A stretch of DNA of 64,000 bases from Notolepis coatsorum (lineage: Eukaryota; Chordata; Actinopteri; Aulopiformes; Paralepididae), in the NCBI GenBank assembly GCA_963971535.1, contig OZ020589.1:88708183-88772182 (forward strand). The letters are read 5' to 3'. This document shows, in pieces, positions 45,701 through 51,039 of the stretch. The position numbers and the translations under genes are program-made. The notes under the pieces are model-generated. The model searched no databases. It worked only from the letters and a program-made list of their open reading frames with translations, and was not told the DNA's origin. Each line of letters opens with the position of its first letter. The first letter of the stretch is position 1.

Positions 45701-48697
45701 TTAACCTCCTGACCTTGAGGGCAGCTGTACATGTTCTCCCGTACCTCCTTTAGCTCTTTTCTCCAACGCCCCCCCAATGTAAACATTGTCTACAGAACAT
45801 GTGTTGCATTATGAATTGCATACTCGCAGTACCCCCTTCTCTCTCTATCTGCACCACCAGGAGGAGGTACGGCAGCTGGTGAGGGCCAAAAGGCACAAGA
45901 TGGCACGAGCCTTCACTGTGCTGCAGGAGAGGAAAGAAGGGGAGGAGCCAGTGGTGACTCAGGCCTCCTGGAACCAGCTCGTCCGATTGGTCCAACCGGA
46001 TATCAGCACCGCCCACAGGGAGCTGCTCTGGAGCGTTTCTGACGACAAGAACAAAGGATGCATCGGTCAGTGTGGTGACTTACTTATAGACCAACACTCC
46101 AGGTCAGAGGTCAGTGTGGTGAGTCCCTTATAGCCCTTTTACACCGGCCAGGAGCCACCGGGATTAATTGGTTCAGAACGTGACAAAACGGTGCTCGGCT
46201 GGCACCGGAAAATAGTTGGTTTTTCCTCGCGAACCGTGACATCACCAGTGGGCGTGTCATATTCTAGGCTGTGAAGACGAGTAAACGGGGGAAAGTAGCG
46301 AGTCGGCATTGCACTCAACCGATCCATTCAACAGGAAGCGATTTGCGACTGATCTCAAAACGAGATTAGATTCAAATGTATTGTTATGATACAGCACAAG
46401 TACAATACACCACCCAACCATAGTGGATAAAGAAATGCTCCAGAAATGCGTGGAGAAAGGCTTAGCGAGCCTCAATGCGCGAGCGCGCACACACACGCAC
46501 TGTTTGAAATGAATCATTCCAGCAAAGTAGGCTTCTATTATTCGAATTACTGTTTTAATGGGTATCATAGTAGTAAGTCCTACTGTAGAACATGACATAT
46601 TAGCATGACATCTGATTTATTAATGCCAATGCAAAAAATTAAGGACAAGCGCAATTGGCACAAGTGTAAATGATGGATTACCGTAATTCCTCTAATAGTA
46701 ACCCCGGCTTGTATTTGTTTCAACTACCAGGCTTGTATTAGGAGGAGGCATGTATAAGAGAGAGGCCTATATTTCTATTTTCAAACGGATCATAATGAAT
46801 AAATCAACATTTTGTGTCAGTTTGAACCCAGTAAAATGTACTGGGTTCATTTATTGAAACCAAGTACTGTATGAAATACGGTAGTAAACAGTGCAATTAC
46901 AGGTGGTCAAAAAAAGTAAAATAAAGTAAAATAGTGCAATCACAATACTGGTATAATAATAATAATAATAATAACTTTGTTTTATACAATTCTGAGGTAG
47001 GCTTACTCTCTTGGTAAACATTAACACCATACCATTATATGGTATTTACTGCACAGCCAGGCCAGCATATAACAACAATAACAAAATATACCCGGCTTGT
47101 ATTAGGAGGCCGGCTTATAATTGCTTAGCTCAACAGCGCACCCGGTCATTAATAGAGACCCGGTTTTTAATTGAATACCGGTTACTATTAGAGGAATTAC
47201 GGTAGTCACTCACAGTTAACATCTGACCGATTAGCTCAACTGGTAAATCCGCTGGCTGTGGATCCTATGGTCACAGGTTCAAATACATTTTTTTTACGTT
47301 AATTCATTTATCCACTCTGGTTGGATGGTGTATTGTACTTGTGCTGTATAATGACAATACATTTGAATCGAATCTCATTTAGAAATCGCTACCTGTTGAG
47401 TGGATCAGCATGGTGCAATGTCACACCTCCGAAGCTGTCTGCCACTGTCGTGTCCATAGGCAGCGTAGCGATTTCCAAATGAGATTCGATTCAAATGTAT
47501 TGTCATTATAGGGCGGCTACGCGGCGTAGTGGGCAAGGCGCTCGCCACGAATGCGGAGACGCTGGGCTCGCCTGTTCGAGCCCAGCGCTCCACATTGCTT
47601 TCAGTTTAGCTGGTTGTTCATACTAATACACATTGGCCGTATTAGGGGGTGGGAAACTGATGGGTGGGGATCGGGCGTTGTGGACAGCGACTCCTACAGG
47701 TCGGTTGGTGCGCCTGCGCAGTAGAATCAGGAAGTGTCGGGGGCAGCGTGAGCCTCCCACGCGTTACTCCTCGCCACTGAGAGATCGAGCTGCGCAGGTG
47801 AAAAGATGCGACTGCTGTTACCTCAAGTACCGGAGGGGACTTGTGCTATGTATGACTTAGTCCACATTGCAGCCGGCTTGTGGGAGGCAAGAAACAGCGT
47901 TCGTGACAGGGGAGGGTTGAATTGGATGATACGAAATTTGGATGGGAGAAAAATATAGAAAATGGGAGAAAAAGTGGATAAAAAAAAATGTATTGTCATT
48001 ATACAGCACAAGTACAATACACCATCCAACCGGCAGGGCTGTTGAATTCCTGAAAAGTTTTCGATGCGAGTGGTTTTCATCTGATGGTGACGATATACAC
48101 GTTTATAAATCTCTGTAGCCTTTTCTTTAACCTTTTGGATGATATATATATATATGGTGGTATATATTAATAAATTGCTCCATTGATTGACCGACTGATC
48201 CCCACCCCCCCCATGCAGGTAAAGTGGCATTCGTTCAACTGGCAGACTTACTGAACATCGAGGTGATTGCGGTGAAGTCTCGGCCCCACCCCTTTGAGAC
48301 CTGGCTGCCTGCACTCTACATTTCCTCTCCCAGTCAACTGATCTGCCGTATGGTCCGACATCGGTGAGAGAGAGAGAGAGACACACGTGCCAAGGCACTG
48401 GCATTTGGTCCCTGGGTCCATATCCATTGACAAAACAGCACATTCAGTTTTCATGTAAATGTACTTGGCAAATAAGAGTTTTCTTTCCTTCCACACGTGT
48501 GTGTTCCGCAGGGCGTTTGTCATCGCCTACGATCTGATCATCCTGGTGAACGCAGTGTTCATCGGTTTGGATGAGGAAGACCCCCTGATCGCGAACGCTG
48601 AGTGGGCCTTCCTGGCCCTGTACCTCCTGGAGATCCTGCTCAAACTGTACACCTTCGAGCCGCGAGGCTTCTTCTCCAGACACCAGTTCTGGAACTG
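21637..48697 (+). CDS. tpcn3: Two-pore channel 3-like gene, internal seven exons
   Basis: Seven exons (21637-21753, 26360-26478, 29987-30088, 43744-43870, 45861-46065, 48219-48363, 48512-48697) join in phase to 1001 nt with no stop, each bounded by AG and GT. TPCs are endolysosomal or plasma-membrane cation channels made of two six-helix domains. The exons encode in order S3-S4 of domain I, the S4-S5 linker and S5, the pore loop with TTANSPD, S6, a long hydrophilic linker, and S1-S2 of domain II. The filter pattern TTAN-P-D is seen in TPC families. The S6 stretch NTYIFMSVFLAVVYNNY and the Arg/Lys-rich linker start resemble TPC3 more than TPC1 or TPC2; this paralogue call is from memory. Introns are 4606, 3508, 13655, 1990, 2153 and 148 bp. 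Upstream exons (N-terminus, S1-S3) and downstream exons (rest of domain II) were not found, so the gene runs past both ends or its other exons were missed. Confidence 0.8.
21800..22185 (-). pseudogene. Rex1-like LINE 3' fragment, antisense
   Basis: On the minus strand it encodes, with frame breaks, the end of a LINE RT including FKDSLFPTAIRTLNSLG. This resembles the RSFYPQAIRLLNEQ ending of the 1066 frame. It is short, non-functional and inside the first visible channel intron. Confidence 0.55.
22243..22430 (+). mobile_element. tRNA-derived SINE
   Basis: The head GGGGCGACAGTCGCCCGGG has AGGTAGAGCAGTCG and a B-box CAGTTCGATTCC. The body contains TCCTTGAGCAGGACAC and GCCTTGCATGG-like sequence and ends near GGTGTGTGAACG. 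It matches the minus-strand SINE at 20410-20595. Confidence 0.8.
22480..23096. mobile_element. Candidate TIR element, 617 bp
   Basis: The ends TACTGTGACGAATC and GATCTGTCACAGTA are inverted over about 9-10 bp. The interior is non-coding and includes two related GTGTGTGCACGTGAGGTG-type segments. No clear target duplication is visible and the superfamily is not assigned. Confidence 0.45.
23097..23518 (+). mobile_element. CR1-like LINE 3' end with (CATT)n tail
   Basis: It starts within the coding end (CTGGCCCCTGTAAATGTCC, as at 56521) and continues through the C-rich 3' UTR and the common tail. It ends in (CATT)n at 23483-23518 rather than (TCAA)n. Confidence 0.75.
23519..23612 (+). mobile_element. 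Second CR1-like tail directly abutting the first
   Basis: It starts abruptly at CTGCATCCCCTTAACAATTG, repeats the last ~75 bp of the tail, and ends in (ATCA)n. It is a very short 5'-truncated copy attached to the end of the previous one. Confidence 0.7.
23689..24137 (+). mobile_element. hAT-like element A (CAGTGTTGTAG termini)
   Basis: The termini CAGTGTTGTAG and CTACAACACTG are inverted. The flanking 8-mers TCCTGTGC and CCCTCTGC match at 6 of 8. The interior is rich in ACTCGAGTC-type subterminal repeats and non-coding (449 bp). It is an uninterrupted relative of element B. Confidence 0.7.
24345..25292. mobile_element. piggyBac-type MITE, 948 bp
   Basis: It is flanked by TTAA (24341, 25293). 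The termini CCCTTTAATCGCCA and TGGCAGAGAAAGGG are imperfect inverted repeats. It is non-coding, contains GCCCTGCAAAGAAG near its right end, and is related to 26973-27883 and 31095-32006. Confidence 0.85.
25353..25660. mobile_element. hAT MITE, 308 bp, perfect 8-bp TSD
   Basis: The ends TAGGGATGCTCTCGATAT and ATATCGGACATCCCTA are inverted, with GTCCCAAG on both sides (25345-25352, 25661-25668). The interior repeats GATACCGATAT-type words. It is non-coding. Confidence 0.9.
25731..25966 (+). mobile_element. L2-like LINE 3' end, 5'-truncated
   Basis: Element A gives the empty site, so the insertion is read as about 25731-25966. It encodes the last LINE residues (KTHLFKLAYSL) and ends GTCGTGAAAGGCGCCCCCAA with AATAAAATGT and an ATT-rich tail. 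Confidence 0.75.
26360..26478 (+). CDS. tpcn3: tpcn3 exon b (domain I S4-S5 linker and S5)
   Basis: This 119-bp exon is phase 0 at its start and leaves two bases (AG) at its end. The acceptor is CTCTCTCCAG and the donor AAGAG|GTGAGA. It encodes LRRAFRSIRNALPQ, the basic S4-S5 linker, followed by a strongly hydrophobic stretch of about 22 residues ending in LKLFGK, which fits S5. It lies about 135 bp after the end of a composite hAT element. Confidence 0.85.
26479..26972. other. Intronic, no gene seen
   Basis: It contains a (TA)n tract near 26757-26783. Nothing else was recognised. Confidence 0.5.
26973..27883. mobile_element. piggyBac-type MITE, 911 bp
   Basis: TTAA flanks lie at 26969 and 27884. 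The termini CACTTTCAGTGCCA and TGGCACTCAAAGTG are inverted (13 of 14). The open frames within (for example 27070-27396) are not conserved in relatives, so it is treated as non-coding. Confidence 0.88.
28025..28534 (-). pseudogene. Rex1-like LINE 3' end (antisense)
   Basis: On the minus strand a short RT end (ERRSLAQLHAIMENPSHPL ... KSFISTAIRLYNA) is followed by a 3' UTR and a tail reading ATTTCCCTCAGGATAAATAAA. It is the same family as the minus-strand LINE at 43942-45640. The palm domain is missing. Confidence 0.7.
28535..28868 (+). mobile_element. LINE 3' tail fragment
   Basis: It ends TGAATTTCCCCAAGGGGATCAATA, a typical end of fish LINE 3' UTRs related to the antisense copy just before it. 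No coding part was seen. Confidence 0.5.
28869..29714 (+). CDS. L2-like LINE reverse transcriptase, 5'-truncated
   Basis: The 281-residue frame begins just ahead of the catalytic FYADDTQVYL motif (about residue 18). It continues through VKNLGVLFDPEFSF, SRLDYCNSLYLGL, RLQLPQNAAARLLTGT and HITPVLASLHWLPVRFRID, the signature order of L2/Maui-type RTs. A stop interrupts the C-terminus (29712); KLKTHLYRLAFPDSL follows in frame. The 3' UTR to about 29940 has CTTTGGTTGACAAGCGTC and GTGCTATACAAATACA. It is 5'-truncated: motifs A and B and the endonuclease are absent. Confidence 0.8.
   Translation: MLPLGLIIKKHNISFHFYADDTQVYLPMKPNNINNLDSLHSCLDDIKCWMAHNFLQLNHSKCEILLFGAPNQTNVIASSLGNLSPLVKPFVKNLGVLFDPEFSFNRQVNSVVKGCFFQLRSIAKIKAILSPSDLERIIHAFISSRLDYCNSLYLGLNKSTIARLQLPQNAAARLLTGTRKRAHITPVLASLHWLPVRFRIDFKVLLMVYKALNGKAPAYLADLLTPYTNARALRSADKGLLTTRRSNFKSRGGRAFAVAAPDLWNSIPMSIKSAPSIESFK
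29715..29945 (+). mobile_element. L2-like LINE C-terminal end and 3' UTR
   Basis: After the in-frame stop the last codons continue, then the 3' UTR ends AAATACATTTGTTGATGATG with (GATGTT)n-like repeats. It stops about 45 bp before exon c. Confidence 0.7.
29987..30088 (+). CDS. tpcn3: tpcn3 exon c (domain I pore loop and filter)
   Basis: This 102-bp exon starts in phase 2: AG plus G restores Arg. It follows a (CTTAT)n pyrimidine tract and CCCCAG, and its donor is AT|GTAAGA. It encodes a pore helix (IVFDLYVLV) and the selectivity-filter motif TTANSPD, characteristic of the first pore of two-pore channels. The split Met codon AT|G is completed by exon d. An L2 LINE ends only about 45 bp upstream. 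Confidence 0.87.
30089..30501. other. Intronic, LINE-tail remnant only
   Basis: An antisense LINE tail (TTTTATTAATCCCTCATGGG near 30405) is the only recognised item. The rest is AT-rich. Confidence 0.5.
30502..31001. mobile_element. hAT MITE, 500 bp
   Basis: The termini TAGGGCTGACC and GGACAGGCCTA are inverted, flanked by GTGTCCTG and GTGTCCAG (7 of 8). Subterminal ATCGACTAATCGA words and long C- and G-runs (30849-30870, 30938-30955) are present. A fragment of the same family lies inside the hAT-Charlie element at about 41120-41267. Confidence 0.82.
31095..32006. mobile_element. piggyBac-type MITE, 912 bp
   Basis: TTAA flanks lie at 31091 and 32007. The termini CTCTTTCTCTGCCA and TGGCAGAGAATGAG are inverted (13 of 14). 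It is in opposite orientation to the copy in the tandem array and shares CCGCCTGGTGG. It is non-coding. Confidence 0.88.
32007..32344. other. AT-rich spacer with short direct repeats
   Basis: The motif TGAATATAAAA(T)TATGAGAAAAATAA recurs with variation (32103, 32154) and CAATACAATTTGAATCTGAAT near 32255. No gene was seen. Confidence 0.5.
32345..32817 (+). repeat. ~21-23-bp minisatellite, about 22 units
   Basis: GTAGGTGCAGCATGGATGAG repeats with 0-4-bp spacers (GA, CGA, TATA, AGAGT). A higher-order block appears duplicated (32435-32600 resembles 32640-32790). The array is open in several frames on the minus strand, giving repetitive shadow frames. Two further units are at 40830-40880 on the far side of an 8-kb insertion. 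Confidence 0.92.
33918..34097 (+). repeat. DIRS left inverted terminal repeat
   Basis: It starts GTTATATTAGTCGTACTGG. From CGTCCTGCTCTTCGCC onward it is the reverse complement of 39777-39925 with about one mismatch. Confidence 0.88.
34124..35622 (+). pseudogene. DIRS gag-like region (two frames)
   Basis: Two overlapping open frames (34124-34807 and 34732-35622) carry the gag-like part. The first includes PLFPPLNRFIDGQSVANVF. The second runs through ILNQSQAITAGRIRMLSTLV and a Pro/Arg-rich tail. The second copy at 57515 onward matches the second frame, so the change of frame probably reflects a frameshift or the natural gene boundary. No known catalytic motif is present. Confidence 0.6.
36142..37906 (+). 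pseudogene. DIRS reverse transcriptase / RNase H / C-terminal domain, frameshifted
   Basis: The RT starts with SRYFLVPKKTGGVRPILDLS in the frame of 36142. It changes frame near 36416, just before motif A (TIDLKDAYFHIP), and continues in the frame of 36386 through RLPFCYSLAPRTFTKC (motif B region) and FYLDDILLLS (motif C). RNase H has VFTDSSLTGWGGT, then shifts back (VRTDSMTAAAYINRQGG) to the first frame. The C-terminal DIRS domain (DLFASRQSHKCPLWF to LVAPPWPVPW) is again in the other frame. At least three frame changes separate conserved blocks, so no full protein is made. Confidence 0.82.
38001..38505 (-). mobile_element. Rex1-like LINE 3' fragment inserted in DIRS
   Basis: On the minus strand it reads the end of the RT (AIRLLNEQ-like codons) and the full 3' UTR, ending in ACTTGAAACTTGG repeats. 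It is closely similar to 1030-1550. Comparison with the second DIRS (62860-62905) shows the uninterrupted target. Confidence 0.85.
38529..39412 (+). pseudogene. DIRS tyrosine recombinase, frameshifted
   Basis: The N-terminal core-binding part (DRLSASTVRVYAAAISSYH) is in the frame of 38529. The catalytic region AKRVGELCALSV (first Arg) to VRAHSTRG (His-x-x-Arg) is in the frame of 38735. The C-terminus with VEDICAAASW and FVRFYLMDM (candidate nucleophile Tyr) returns to the first frame, near 39260-39340. The motif order fits the DIRS YR family. Two frame changes and the LINE insertion upstream make it non-functional. Confidence 0.8.
39638..39725. other. DIRS internal complementary region
   Basis: ATATCTCGATGGCGAAGAGC through ...GTACGACTAATATAAC is the inverse of the left outer end. 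GTTATATGAGTACTGG ...CTGCTCTT is the inverse of the right outer end. The two are joined through GATA. In DIRS biology this region bridges the ends during circle formation. Confidence 0.85.
39777..39950 (-). repeat. DIRS right inverted terminal repeat
   Basis: It ends GCCAGTACTCATATAAC and is the inverse of the left ITR apart from the outer ~27 bp. Confidence 0.88.
40183..40332. mobile_element. Fold-back hAT-like MITE, 150 bp
   Basis: It starts CAGTGGTTCTCAAACC and ends GGGAAGCACTG. The two halves are inverted over about 65 bp (CATGTATTTGTTAAATTCC and its complement) around a 14-bp loop, making a near-perfect hairpin. The target duplication is not clear. Confidence 0.8.
40333..40830. other. 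hAT-like right arm, no gene seen
   Basis: It contains a second short sequence ending GTGGGAAACACTG at 40535, possibly the end of a related smaller hAT, then the CGCGACAACACTAGTAG-type right arm of the 32818 element. Confidence 0.45.
40922..41030 (+). repeat. 28-bp tandem repeat, 4 units
   Basis: CCTGCATATAATCCTTTTTA is repeated with CATATTTA between. A single copy of the motif occurs in the LINE-tail sequence near 4210, so the array seems to be an amplified piece of that tail. Confidence 0.9.
41276..42174 (+). pseudogene. hAT-Charlie transposase remnant (GTF2IRD2-type)
   Basis: It reads HILNAVESAVQQYGGFDKLSA-like sequence and a VVTDGFAGLL block, then MLHCIIHQ. Next comes a probable intron (about 41415-41536, CAG|GTAAAT ... 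TATAG|GAG). It continues EALCAKKLEYSHVMDLV, GDLQLHTEIRWLSRRKV, a frame break near 41738, and a C-terminal dimerisation-type region (FGSTYIRERNFSNMKHIKS ... KNRLSDETL). The domain order resembles hAT-Charlie transposases, including the one fused in vertebrate GTF2IRD2. The N-terminal zinc finger and first catalytic Asp region are missing or replaced by the nested fragment, so it is inactive. Confidence 0.75.
42181..42310 (+). repeat. ~35-bp G-rich minisatellite, 4 units
   Basis: GATGATGAAGAGGTGTAGAG is repeated after G-runs of 5-12 bases. Confidence 0.85.
42479..42746. repeat. Long palindrome inside hAT-Charlie element
   Basis: Arms 42479-42593 and 42632-42746 are inverted with about three mismatches over 115 bp and a 38-bp loop. 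Each contains AAAGCAGCATTC and GCTACTAAACAAAACATT or the complement. Confidence 0.88.
43181..43415. other. Possible tRNA-derived SINE remnant
   Basis: GGGTTCGAAACTCCCTCTGG near 43379 looks like a pol III B box with an inverted stem. No convincing A box or tail was seen. Low confidence. Confidence 0.3.
43430..43700 (+). mobile_element. LINE 3' tail fragment
   Basis: It is similar to 4200-4350 (CAGTTTAATCACCTGTAC, TATTACTATTGCACTT, GCACTCTGGTTGG) and ends TGATGACAAACCATTTGAATC. It joins the 40922-41038 sequence once the hAT-Charlie element is taken out. Confidence 0.6.
43744..43870 (+). CDS. tpcn3: tpcn3 exon d (domain I S6)
   Basis: This 127-bp exon has acceptor CTCCGTAG and donor GAAG|GTAACG, and ends in phase 0. 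It encodes MPAYNSS, then a long hydrophobic helix ending LAVVYNNYKKYLK, the S6 gate helix and the start of the cytosolic linker. It is separated from exon c by 13.7 kb, most of which is identifiable mobile DNA. Confidence 0.87.
43981..44388 (+). mobile_element. SINE family S, 5'-truncated copy, 17-bp TSD
   Basis: It matches 47588-47985 (CACATTGGCCGTATTAGGGG, GGGCAGCGTGAGCCTCCC) and ends in poly(A) after ATATAGAAAATGGGAGAAAA. It is flanked by AATTACTTTATTCATCC at 43964-43980 and 44389-44405. The tRNA-like head is missing. Confidence 0.88.
44596..45202. mobile_element. Fold-back element with captured CR1-like tails, TAA TSD
   Basis: The ends GGGCTAGATCCACAAAGAAT and ATTCTTTGTGGATCTAGCCC are inverted, and TAA flanks both (44593-44595, 45203-45205), as for PIF/Harbinger elements. 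Each arm continues for about 200 bp and contains the CR1-like LINE tail (GAATTGAAAATGGGGGACCC to the TCAATCAATCA end), meeting at about 44985-45005. The left arm is broken by a LINE insertion at 44787-44973. Confidence 0.82.
44787..44973 (-). mobile_element. 5'-truncated LINE 3' end (antisense)
   Basis: The T-run (antisense poly(A)) is followed by ATTGAACATTTATAGACAAA and ACAACACAACAT. It is similar to 59700-59760, so it is the same LINE family. The flanks TGTTAATACAAATTT and TGTTAATACAATTTT look like a target duplication. Confidence 0.7.
45861..46065 (+). CDS. tpcn3: tpcn3 exon e (inter-domain linker, first half)
   Basis: This 205-bp exon has acceptor GCACCACCAG. The donor ATCG|GTCAGT is a weak match because of C at +3. 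It encodes a basic, helical stretch (EEVRQLVRAKRHKMARAF) and then WNQLVRLVQPDIS and SVSDDKNKGCIG, which looks like the EF-hand-like linker of TPCs. The first 17 intron bases are repeated at 46110, giving a second GTCAGT 44 bp downstream. Using that donor would shift the frame. Confidence 0.85.
46136..46678. other. MITE-like sequence, unassigned
   Basis: It begins TAGCCCTTTTACACCGGCC, a terminus-like sequence. AACAGGAAGCGATTTGCGAC near 46331 is inverted relative to AATCGCTACCTGTTGAGTGG near 47385. ATTCAAATGTATTGTTATGA and CAGCACAAGTACAATACACC at 46370-46412 match 47493-48020. No gene was seen. Confidence 0.4.
46679..47204. mobile_element. TIR DNA element, 526 bp
   Basis: The ends TACCGTAATTCCTCTAATAG and CTATTAGAGGAATTACGGTA are perfect 20-bp inverted repeats. 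GGCTTGTATTAGGAGG recurs internally. It is non-coding, with no obvious target duplication; the superfamily is not assigned. Confidence 0.85.
47222..47345 (+). mobile_element. tRNA-like SINE head remnant
   Basis: CCGATTAGCTCAACTGGTAA (A-box-like) and TCACAGGTTCAAATAC (B-box-like) are spaced as in a tRNA. A T-run follows and then the LINE-tail word CTCTGGTTGGATGGTG. The acceptor stem does not pair and no mature tRNA can be drawn, so a SINE or pseudo-tRNA is preferred. Confidence 0.5.
47511..47985 (+). mobile_element. SINE family S, full-length copy, 18-bp TSD
   Basis: It begins GGGCGGCTACGCGGCGTAGT with A-box-like GTAGTGGGCAAGG and B-box-like CTGTTCGAGCCC in the first 75 bp, followed by a ~390-bp unrelated body and an A-rich tail. 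It is flanked by AAATGTATTGTCATTATA at 47493-47510 and 47986-48003. The perfect long duplication points to LINE-mediated retroposition and a fairly young insertion. I do not recognise the family name. Confidence 0.88.
48219..48363 (+). CDS. tpcn3: tpcn3 exon f (inter-domain linker, second half)
   Basis: This 145-bp exon lies between CCATGCAG and CATCG|GTGAGAG. G from exon e plus GT gives Gly, and the exon ends in phase 2. It encodes KVAFVQLADLLNIEV and a hydrophobic WLPALYISS segment leading to domain II. The donor is directly followed by a (GA)n run. Confidence 0.84.
48512..48697 (+). CDS. tpcn3: tpcn3 exon g (domain II S1-S2)
   Basis: This 186-bp exon lies between TTCCGCAG and AACTG|GTAAGA. 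It encodes a hydrophobic helix (FVIAYDLIILVNAVFIGL, S1 of domain II), an acidic loop (DEEDPL), then a second helix ending LYLLEILLKLYTFEPRGFF, typical of an S2 and the S2-S3 linker. It ends within FWNW with a split Trp codon (TG|). It is only 148 bp after exon f. No continuation exon was found to 64000. Confidence 0.86.
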
Positions 48698-48699
48698 GT

Positions 48700-51039
48700 A
48701 AGAATGCTCCTGACCGTGTGGTATTGTCACCAAGTCGTTTTTCTGCCCTCTAGTATGTTGACCCTGCCCCGCCCCAAGCAGACCTGTAAACTCATGAGTA
48801 GTGAAAGAGGTGATATCAATCATCAATCATGCCTAAAAGAGATTGATGATTGATGCCTAATATGGCGCAGCCAATCATACGTTGAGTCAGGGTACCACAA
48901 TCAGTGATTCTCTTTTTGTCGGATCCGGAAGGCCGGCCTACATAGCGATTGTCCCTAACTGACTGGCTGACTGACTGGCTGACTGGCTGACTACCCATTG
49001 TTGAGATGAGTGTCGTGGTCAGGTCCAGCTTAACTTAACTTTCTAGGAATATTTCAATAGTACCTCCAGAGAGGTACTCTGACATCACTGACTGGGGTGG
49101 TGTGCAGCAGGGTGATCATCACTAGGGGAGCAAAATGACAATGTCTTTAGTGTTTAGGCCAGGGATTGTGCTGGAATACCTTACATTGACGTTAAAGGGG
49201 AGATGAATCGTTGAACAATAGGAACCTAGTTTGTTTGTTGTGTACCTTGTACCTGGCTAACTGAGTTAGCCAGATAACTTTCAGCATAGCTTGACTTAAG
49301 CCAGACCTTTCCGTTCCCCGATGCTCGATTTTCTAAATCGCTATGACAACAGATCAAAAAGTTTGAACCTGGTCGAGGGCAGAGTTTAGTTCAGTTACTG
49401 TAGCTGGATAACCTGCATGGCCACACCCTCGCAAAGAAATGCCAGCTCGCTTCCTGAAATAATTCTCATTATACCATTCTGAATTATGTTTTTGTGCTTC
49501 GTTTTTCTAGAGGGGGCTTTTGAAATGTAAAATAATAGACCTAAAATGCTGATACTAAATTTACTTTGTCCTAAATAATGCATGTTATATATACGGCTCT
49601 TGCGAGGTGCGATATACACATTATGTGGTTATTTTAATAACGTGCAGCATTGCAAATGTGAATCCCGCAGGGATGTTTTTAATGAATGAAACCTATCGCT
49701 CGTTTGGCTCTGATTCCTTTCATATTCTCCGCTGTGGATGTTTAACGGAGCGCCTGGATTTTGTTTCATTCTGCAATCTTTTAATAAAGTTTTAAATCAA
49801 CCAATCAATGCCGTTAGAAAATCAGGATTTCTGCGATCGACATCTGCTGTCTTTTCAAATGAGGCGGCCGCGCGCACTTATCCCGAATTAACGAGACTGA
49901 ATCAGCGTTCGAGGAACAGGGAAAGCGCGGATTCAAACATCGGGTTAATTGAATCTGGATAATGGGACTTTTGATCGACTTAGTTGAACCAGGTACGGGG
50001 AATAGGGCCAGGGTCCTGTAATCAAATGTGAAATCCTGCTTATTTGTCTGAAAACTCAAATGTAATTTCCTTGTTTTCGCCATGGGCGGCGCCATTTTAC
50101 AGTTAGCTAGATGGTGACGTCACCATAGTTGTTGGGCTGGCTTCTGTTTTACACAGCTGGTTACCTACCTATAGTAAACATGGAGTGTCTTGAAAGTCAG
50201 TCAGTAAATTGTCAACCAAATGTAACGTCACCTACCGAAAAAATATATATTATATAATTATACTTGTAGTTGTATTATTTGCGAGACATCGCCACCACGC
50301 AACAAGTCAAACAGCTCCACTGTCTGTGTGTATACTCTGCTTTGGTCAAATCACATTCAAGTATTAGGTATCAGTTTCCTTTTTTCCCTCCCTCAATAAT
50401 ATTATGTTATTTATGTACGTTATCATTATGTAAACAAATGCACATATGGATTGTTTGCTGCAACGTTTCTAAATGAATTTAAGCATTAATAAATAAGCAG
50501 AGAATTAAATTAGATGTCCATAATATTTGTGTTTTTAATTAGCATATAGCCTAAATAAATATGAATTTAAGAAGTTAAATACTGAATTAACGACACATAT
50601 TTATTAACAGGCTGAAAGTTAAAACGAATAACAGGCTGAAAATACAATTAGACTATTTAATATAGGCTAAACACAGTGCGTAAAATATAGGCTAAGCGGT
50701 GCGTAAAAGGCCAGTGGCGTCGCGTGGGTAAAATAACAAGAGGATGCCAATTTTTTTTTATAAAAATTGTTTTTATTAAAACAAATATTAATACATTTAA
50801 CCATTTAACATTTAAGCCAAATAATATTGTGATTGTGACTAAATTAAAATGCACACTAAATAAAAATACACATTTCAAGTGTAAACAATAGATACAGCTA
50901 GCTACTACTGACATTATCACAATGTCAGTAGCCTAGCTATATCTATTATATTGTGATGAAATAATGCATAATTTATGCACCTTTAGTTTAGTTTATAAAG
51001 GACAGTGTGCACTGACAATCATTTGCATTAAACAATAGA
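48700..51039. other. Mostly unrecognised sequence downstream of exon g
   Basis: No coding exon was seen. It contains GACTG-GCTGACTGACTG short repeats at 48956-48992, an inverted ATCATCAATCAT/ATTGATGATTGAT pair at 48815-48857, and a degraded CR1-like tail at 49765-49808 (ATTCTGCAATCTTTTAATAA). A hAT-like CAGTGGCGTCGCGTGGG at 50712 has no visible partner end. 50200-51000 is very AT-rich. Confidence 0.45.

Noticed and set aside
47222-47290. Possible tRNA gene
   Set aside because: A- and B-box-like words occur, but no acceptor stem pairs and there is no clean discriminator; better seen as a SINE or tRNA pseudogene.
48700-51039. Next channel exon (domain II S3-S4)
   Set aside because: I looked for an AG-bounded frame starting in phase 2 with a hydrophobic helix or regular arginines and found none; the short open frames here lack splice borders in phase.
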